Assembly: GCA_016296205.1 (NCBI GenBank)
Contig: JAEDJS010000008.1
Location: 1 to 43,706 of the forward strand
Direction of reading: 5' to 3'
DNA length: 43,706 nucleotides
Source: Treponema sp.
Lineage (GTDB): Bacteria; Spirochaetota; Spirochaetia; Treponematales; Treponemataceae
Positions 38,755 to 43,706 of this stretch are shown in pieces; the first letter of the stretch is position 1, and the number at the start of each line of letters is the position of its first letter. The notes under the pieces were generated by a model. The model saw nothing but the letters and a program-made list of their open reading frames with translations. It did no database searches and was not told the origin of the DNA. The translations under genes were made by a program, and so were the position numbers.

Positions 38755-41148
38755 ATGACAGACATTCATTCAACAGCATTAGAAATTCTAAAAAAACTTA
38801 CATTGGAAGAAAAAGCATCACTTTGTTCTGGCTCTGATTACTGGCACACAAAATCAGTTGAACGATTAGGATTATTTCCGGTCACAGTAAGCGATGGTCC
38901 CCACGGACTTAGAAAACAGGACGACGCCCAGGACAATTTTGGAATCGGAGTAAGCGTACCGGCAACTTGTTTTCCAACAGCAAGTTTAACAGCCTGCAGC
39001 TTTGACAGTTCAATTTTGGAAAAACTAGGCAACTGTATTGCAGAAGAATGTATTCATCAGAATGTTGATGTTATTCTTGGACCTGGAGTGAATATAAAAC
39101 GAAGTCCACTTTGCGGAAGAAACTTTGAATATTTTTCAGAAGATCCAATGGTTGCCGGTAAACTGGCAGCTAGTTTTATCAAAGGTGTTCAGGACAAAGG
39201 AATTGGATGCAGCTTAAAACATTATGCTGTAAACAATCAGGAAAAAAACAGAATGCTTGTTAATGCAATTGTAGACAAGCGGGCAAGAAATGAAATTTAT
39301 CTGAGGCCATTTGAAATTGCAGTAAAAGAAAGCAATCCCCAGACAGTAATGACTTCATACAATAAAATCAACGGTATCTACGGAAGCGAAAACAAAACAT
39401 TAATTGCATATAAACTCCGAAAAATCTGGGGATTTAAAGGCATGACTGTTTCTGACTGGAATTCCGTTCACAAAAGATCAAAAGGAATCAAGGCGGGACT
39501 CAATCTTGAAATGCCTGGAAACAAAGGCGCCAATGACAGAAAAATTCTTGAAGCAATCAAATGGGGAAATTTATCAGTTGAACAGCTGGATGATTCAGTT
39601 ATAAAAGTGATTGAATTTATTCTTCAGGTTCAGGAAAAAAATGAATTTAAAAAACAAATTAAAGAAAATTCATCAGCCTTCCATCATCAGCAAGCAATAG
39701 AAATTGCCCAGGAATCCATGGTTCTTCTAAAAAATCAGGATAACCTTTTACCGTTAAACAAATCAGACAAAATCGCAGTAATTGGAAACTTTGCAGTTAA
39801 CCCAAGATATCAGGGCGCAGGAAGTTCAAGAATTAATCCAATAAAAATTGAACAGCCTCTGTTAAATTTAAAAGAAGCAGGTTTTAATGTTGAATTTAAC
39901 GACGGTTCAAAAATAAAACAGGCATTAGAAATTTCTTCCAACAGCGACAAAGTAATAATTTTTGCAGGACTTACAGACGGCTTTGAAACAGAAGGAATTG
40001 ACCGGGACAACATGGAAATTCCACAGCAGTTCAATAAGCTTATAAACGAAATTTGTTCAGTGAATAAAAATGTAATCGTTGTTTTAATGGGCGGCTCTCC
40101 AATGGAACTTCCGTGGAAAGATAAAGTTAAATCAATTCTTCTTGCTTACCTTGGAGGAGAAGGGACCGGTAAAGCAATTTCAAATATTTTATCAGGTCAA
40201 GTAAACCCATCAGGCAAACTTGCAGAGACATGGCCATTAAAAGCCCAGGACTGTTTAAGTAGCAGATACTTCCCGGGAGACAGAAAAAACGTTTTGTATA
40301 AAGAAAGCCTTTTTGTTGGCTACCGATATTTTAACTCGGTAAACAAAGAAGTACAATTTAATTTTGGCCACGGGTTAAGCTATACAAAATTTGAATATTC
40401 ACAATTGCAAGTAAAAAACCTGGAAGCTTCTTTTAAAGTAAAAAACACCGGAAATTATGCCGGAAAAGAAATTTGTTTTGCCTGGTGCACTCCTATTTCT
40501 CCAGTAGCATTTGTTCCTAAAAAACAACTTGCTGGATTTACAAAAGTTTTTCTCAAACCAGGTGAAGAAAAAATTGTAACGATTAACTTAGACAAACGAG
40601 TGATGAAATATTTCAATAATACTTCCCACGAATTTGAATACATTGCAAAAGATTTTATTATTTCTGTTGCAGGAAATATAGATGATACAGATTTAAAACA
40701 ACAGTATTCAATTGATGCAAATATTTTTAACTCCCAGGCAAAAGACAAAAAGATGACAACTTTATCAGAAGATTCTCCATACCGCAAACTGTCTGAAGGA
40801 ATAAATATTGGAGAAATTTCTAATATTGAATTTGCAGAAATTCTGGGACGAAAACCACCGGAATTTCAGAAAACACCATCAAGGCCTTTCACTATGGAAA
40901 ACTGTTTTGAAGATACAACATCAACACTGTTAGGTAAACTCGTAAAAAAAATAATCCTTATTGCCATAAAAATAATTTCAAGAAACAATAAGGATCAGCG
41001 AAAAATGATGCTTGCGGCAGTTATGGAAATTCCATTTTATTCACTGTGGGTTTGTTCCAACGGAATTGTCAGTGAATCAATGATGAAATTTCTAATCGGA
41101 CTTTTTAATATTGGTCCACGCCATCATAATTACCCCAGAAAAGTGTAA
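38755..41148 (+). CDS. glycoside hydrolase family 3 (beta-glucosidase-like)
   Basis: The 797-residue cytoplasmic enzyme has no signal peptide. Domain order is the GH3 TIM-barrel (about 1-290; SDGPHGLRKQ, GPGVNIKRSPLCGRNFEYFSEDP, KHYAVNNQE, and the nucleophile motif MTVSDWNSV), the alpha/beta sandwich (about 320-520), a fibronectin-like domain (about 560-660), and a ~120-residue C-terminal extension seen in clostridial-type GH3 enzymes. It probably hydrolyses imported beta-linked oligosaccharides. I chose ATG 38755 over 38746, since the latter is 2 bases from the -10. No ribosome binding site is visible. Its 3' end overlaps the opposing copper ATPase gene by 19 bases. Confidence 0.9.
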   Translation: MTDIHSTALEILKKLTLEEKASLCSGSDYWHTKSVERLGLFPVTVSDGPHGLRKQDDAQDNFGIGVSVPATCFPTASLTACSFDSSILEKLGNCIAEECIHQNVDVILGPGVNIKRSPLCGRNFEYFSEDPMVAGKLAASFIKGVQDKGIGCSLKHYAVNNQEKNRMLVNAIVDKRARNEIYLRPFEIAVKESNPQTVMTSYNKINGIYGSENKTLIAYKLRKIWGFKGMTVSDWNSVHKRSKGIKAGLNLEMPGNKGANDRKILEAIKWGNLSVEQLDDSVIKVIEFILQVQEKNEFKKQIKENSSAFHHQQAIEIAQESMVLLKNQDNLLPLNKSDKIAVIGNFAVNPRYQGAGSSRINPIKIEQPLLNLKEAGFNVEFNDGSKIKQALEISSNSDKVIIFAGLTDGFETEGIDRDNMEIPQQFNKLINEICSVNKNVIVVLMGGSPMELPWKDKVKSILLAYLGGEGTGKAISNILSGQVNPSGKLAETWPLKAQDCLSSRYFPGDRKNVLYKESLFVGYRYFNSVNKEVQFNFGHGLSYTKFEYSQLQVKNLEASFKVKNTGNYAGKEICFAWCTPISPVAFVPKKQLAGFTKVFLKPGEEKIVTINLDKRVMKYFNNTSHEFEYIAKDFIISVAGNIDDTDLKQQYSIDANIFNSQAKDKKMTTLSEDSPYRKLSEGINIGEISNIEFAEILGRKPPEFQKTPSRPFTMENCFEDTTSTLLGKLVKKIILIAIKIISRNNKDQRKMMLAAVMEIPFYSLWVCSNGIVSESMMKFLIGLFNIGPRHHNYPRKV

Positions 41149-41333
41149 CCGGCTTCTTCCACAGCTTTAGAAATCAACTGCATATCAACTTCTGATTCCA
41201 ATTCCAGAACAACTTCTTTTTTATTGTGATCAGGAGTTGCAGTTTTTACACCAGGAATTTTTTCCAGTGCTGTTTTAACATGAGATTCACAATGACCGCA
41301 CATCATTCCATCAACTTTGATAATTTTTTCCAT
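41130..41333 (-). CDS. copZ: putative internal copZ (67-residue copper chaperone) nested in copA
   Basis: An in-frame ATG at 41333 within copA is preceded by GGGAG with a 6-base spacer. The 67 residues that follow make a full heavy-metal-associated domain (MEKIIKVDGMMCGHCESH to EEAGYTFLG), the exact length of a free CopZ chaperone. This suggests a free chaperone is made by internal initiation, or that a copA-copZ gene pair fused recently and kept the old signals. The internal start is well supported by sequence; actual use is inference. Confidence 0.55.
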   Translation of the reverse strand: MEKIIKVDGMMCGHCESHVKTALEKIPGVKTATPDHNKKEVVLELESEVDMQLISKAVEEAGYTFLG

Positions 41334-43598
41334 TGATTTCTCCCTTTTATTTCTATTAATTTTACTGTTCTTAAAATTATACAAATTCAATCTTAACGCA
41401 TTTGTAACAACACAAAAACTGCTTAAACTCATTGCCAGAGCACCAAACATTGGGCTAAGACTCCAGCCAAAAATTTTATAGTAACAACCGGCCGCCAAAG
41501 GAATTCCAAGAATATTATAAATGAACGCCCAGAACAAATTTTCTTTAATATTCAGCAAAGTTCGTCTGCTAAGCCTTACTGCATTCACAACATCAACAAG
41601 TGAGTTTTTAACAAGAACAATATCAGCGGCATCAACTGCTACATCACTTCCGGCACCAATAGCAATTCCAATATCAGCTTTAGTAAGAGCTGGGCCATCA
41701 TTTATTCCATCTCCAACCATGCATACTTTTCCATACTTCTTTAACTTATCAACTTCAACACTTTTCTGATCCGGTTTAACACTGGCAATTATTTGATCAA
41801 TGCCACAAATTTTTCCAATGGCTTTTGCAGTCAATTCATTATCACCAGTAATCATTACAGGTTTTAAGCCCATTTTCTTTAATTGATTAACAGCCTCAGC
41901 GCTATCCTCTTTTAATTCATCTGATATACCAAAAAGAGCGAGCACAGAATTTTTATTTGCAAGGATAACAGGGGTTTCACCATTAGCAGAAATTGATTTT
42001 ATTTGATCCAGAATTTCGTCATTAATTGTAATTTGATTTTCCACAATAAAATCTTTATTTCCAACAAAATATTCAACCTGATTTATTTTTCCAGTAAGCC
42101 CATTACCTGGAAGAGCCTGCCAGTCTGTAACTTCAAAAAGTTCAGTACAAGGTTCAACAGCAGAACAAATTGATTTTGCCAAAGGATGTTCGCTTCGGGA
42201 TTCAAGACTTGCTGCAATTTTTAAAATTTCATCTTTAGTAAGCGCGGCCATTGGAACAATAGTTTTTAAAACCATTTGTCCTTTAGTTAATGTTCCAGTT
42301 TTATCAAAAGCAAAAACTTTAACCTTCCCACAATTTTCAAGTGATGATGAAGTTTTAAACAAAATGCCATTTTTAGCTCCCATCCCATTTCCAACCATAA
42401 TTGCAACAGGAGTAGCAAGACCAAGAGCACATGGGCAACTGATAACAAGAACACAAATACTTTTATTAAGGGCAAAAACATTTTCCGCGCCAAGAAGTTT
42501 CCATACCACAAAAGTAACAATAGAAATCAATATAACTGCAGGAACAAAAAATCCACTTACTTTATCTGCAATTTTCTGAGAAGGGGCTTTTGTTGCAGCA
42601 TTGTCCTTAACCATTTGAATAATTTTGGAAATTGTTGTATCAGTTCCAACTTTTGTTGCACGGCATTTTAAAAATCCATTCTGATTCAACGTACCGGAAA
42701 TAACTTCACTGCCCTGCTCTTTTTCTACAGGAAGACTTTCACCACTGATTGCACTTTCATTAACACTACTTTGCCCCTCCAAAACAATTCCATCAACAGG
42801 AAACTTTTGCCCTGGCCGAACAATAAAAATATCAGAAACCTTAACCTCACTGCAATTCATTTCCACTTCCTGGCCATCAACAAGCACAACCGCAGTTTGA
42901 GGAGCCAGATCCATAAGACTTTTTAAAGCGTTTGTTGTTCTTCCCTTAGAAATCTGTTCCAGAAGCTTACCAACCGAAATTAAAACAAGAATCATTGCAC
43001 TGCTTTCAAAGTATAAATTTCCATAAATTGAATTAACACTGCTCACATCACCTTCAAACATCCGGGATGACATATAAAAAATTTGGACTAAACTATAAAT
43101 GTAGGAAACACCGCTACCCAATGCAACAAGGCTGTCCATATTTGGGGCAAAATGTAAAATTGATTTTATTCCGCTGACAAAAAATTTTTTGTTGATAACA
43201 ATAATGATTGTAGCAAGTATAAATTGAATAAGGGAAGAAGATAATTTATTTGCCACCAGAACATCTGGAAGAGGAAAATTCCACATACTGGCACCCATAG
43301 AAAGATATAATAATGGGGCCAAGAATATCAGAGAGTGTAAAATACGGGACAATATTTGAGTTTGTTCAGAATTTTCGATTTTTGTAGCAGCTTGACTTGA
43401 ACCTTGCAGCGAAGCACCATATCCTGCTGCTTCTACCGCATGAATAATCTGATTTTCCGAAAAATTGCCTTCTACTCCCATAGAATTAGTTAGCAAACTT
43501 ACACTGCAGCTCTTAACACCTTTTACTTTACTAACAGCCTTTTCTACCCGAGCTACACAGGCGGCGCAACTCATTCCTGTAATATCAAATTTCTTCAT
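41130..43598 (-). CDS. copA: copper-exporting P1B-type ATPase CopA with C-terminal CopZ-like domain
   Basis: The 822-residue ATPase exports Cu(I). It starts with a heavy-metal-binding domain (GMSCAAC, Cys11/Cys14). Eight membrane helices include the transport motif SCPCALG, and the core has DKTGTLT, SEHPLAKS and MVGDGINDGPALTKADIG. The NALRLNLYN motif in the last helix supports copper specificity. The odd part is residues 756-822, a second metal-binding domain (MMCGHC, Cys767/Cys770) at the C terminus after a short basic linker. It looks like a complete CopZ fused in frame and has its own start signals. No ribosome binding site precedes ATG 43598; TATATT ends 7 bases upstream. Confidence 0.93.
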   Translation of the reverse strand: MKKFDITGMSCAACVARVEKAVSKVKGVKSCSVSLLTNSMGVEGNFSENQIIHAVEAAGYGASLQGSSQAATKIENSEQTQILSRILHSLIFLAPLLYLSMGASMWNFPLPDVLVANKLSSSLIQFILATIIIVINKKFFVSGIKSILHFAPNMDSLVALGSGVSYIYSLVQIFYMSSRMFEGDVSSVNSIYGNLYFESSAMILVLISVGKLLEQISKGRTTNALKSLMDLAPQTAVVLVDGQEVEMNCSEVKVSDIFIVRPGQKFPVDGIVLEGQSSVNESAISGESLPVEKEQGSEVISGTLNQNGFLKCRATKVGTDTTISKIIQMVKDNAATKAPSQKIADKVSGFFVPAVILISIVTFVVWKLLGAENVFALNKSICVLVISCPCALGLATPVAIMVGNGMGAKNGILFKTSSSLENCGKVKVFAFDKTGTLTKGQMVLKTIVPMAALTKDEILKIAASLESRSEHPLAKSICSAVEPCTELFEVTDWQALPGNGLTGKINQVEYFVGNKDFIVENQITINDEILDQIKSISANGETPVILANKNSVLALFGISDELKEDSAEAVNQLKKMGLKPVMITGDNELTAKAIGKICGIDQIIASVKPDQKSVEVDKLKKYGKVCMVGDGINDGPALTKADIGIAIGAGSDVAVDAADIVLVKNSLVDVVNAVRLSRRTLLNIKENLFWAFIYNILGIPLAAGCYYKIFGWSLSPMFGALAMSLSSFCVVTNALRLNLYNFKNSKINRNKREKSMEKIIKVDGMMCGHCESHVKTALEKIPGVKTATPDHNKKEVVLELESEVDMQLISKAVEEAGYTFLG

Positions 43599-43605
43599 AT
43601 AATTT

Positions 43606-43634
43606 AATATACTATTTTAAATTGTTAGCGTCAA
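43606..43634 (-). promoter_or_regulatory. copA promoter, leaderless
   Basis: The minus strand reads TTGACG (43634-43629), a 17-base spacer and TATATT (43611-43606). ATG 43598 begins 7 bases after the -10, exactly at the expected +1. Confidence 0.65.
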
Positions 43635-43666
43635 CTAACTATAAAATTAAATTTAAATAAAAAAAA

Positions 43667-43706
43667 GCCGGCAGCTACCTACTTTCCCGCGAATGCAGTA
43701 TCATCG
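43667..43706 (-). rRNA. rrf: 5S ribosomal RNA, 3' part only
   Basis: The minus strand ends with the conserved 5S tail (GATACTGCATTCGCGGGAAAG, then GTAGGTAGCTGCCGGC), followed at once by eight Ts that act as terminator. The gene runs off the window edge. It is likely the last gene of an rRNA operon reading toward copA. Confidence 0.88.

Overview
The window reads as chromosomal DNA of an AT-rich spirochaete, most likely a gut or rumen Treponema. The evidence is a class I lysyl-tRNA synthetase, a FadL/PorV-like UPF0164 outer-membrane protein, a TpPotD-like polyamine-binding lipoprotein, and an EarP/EF-P pair whose EF-P carries arginine at residue 32. Genes are tightly packed. No gap exceeds 300 bases, and I see no prophage, insertion sequence, transposase or CRISPR array.

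Layout. 75-3371 (minus): a degenerate aldo/keto reductase, glycyl-tRNA synthetase behind a tandem-repeat leader, and a membrane protein. 3411-9343: a large fibronectin-type lipoprotein (minus) diverging from two paralogous CotH-kinase-like secreted proteins (plus). 9427-11637 (minus): class I LysRS and a small outer-membrane-type protein. 11699-23686 (minus): one long run of closely spaced genes, GldA/GldF/GldG/DUF4340, a heterodimeric ABC exporter, folE2, miaB, then a structured gap followed by a LapA-like protein and a helical-repeat protein. 23923-27986 (plus): potABCD. 28150-30500 (plus): a small membrane protein, earP and efp. 30591-30744: an oddly mispaired tRNA-Arg and a nested palindrome. 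30756-36347 (minus): UPF0164 protein, a 1033-residue repeat protein with an OmpA domain, and a second OmpA protein. 36424-38690 (minus): a YunG-kinase fusion, sfsA and an AlkD-like gene. 38755-41148 (plus): a GH3 glycosidase. 41130-43598 (minus): copper ATPase. 43667-43706: the 3' end of a 5S rRNA.

What stands out. (1) At least seven transcription-unit heads have no Shine-Dalgarno sequence and a -10 box ending only 6-11 nt before the ATG, which suggests leaderless mRNAs; genes inside operons nearly all have good ribosome binding sites. (2) A 37-nt terminator-like hairpin occurs twice, each time in the same orientation immediately before the ribosome binding site (potD and the lapA-like gene). 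(3) copA appears to contain a complete in-frame copZ with its own ribosome binding site. (4) A predicted cysteine-peptidase-like YunG domain is fused to a kinase-like domain with all its key residues. All of this was read by eye from sequence; no database search or folding program was run.
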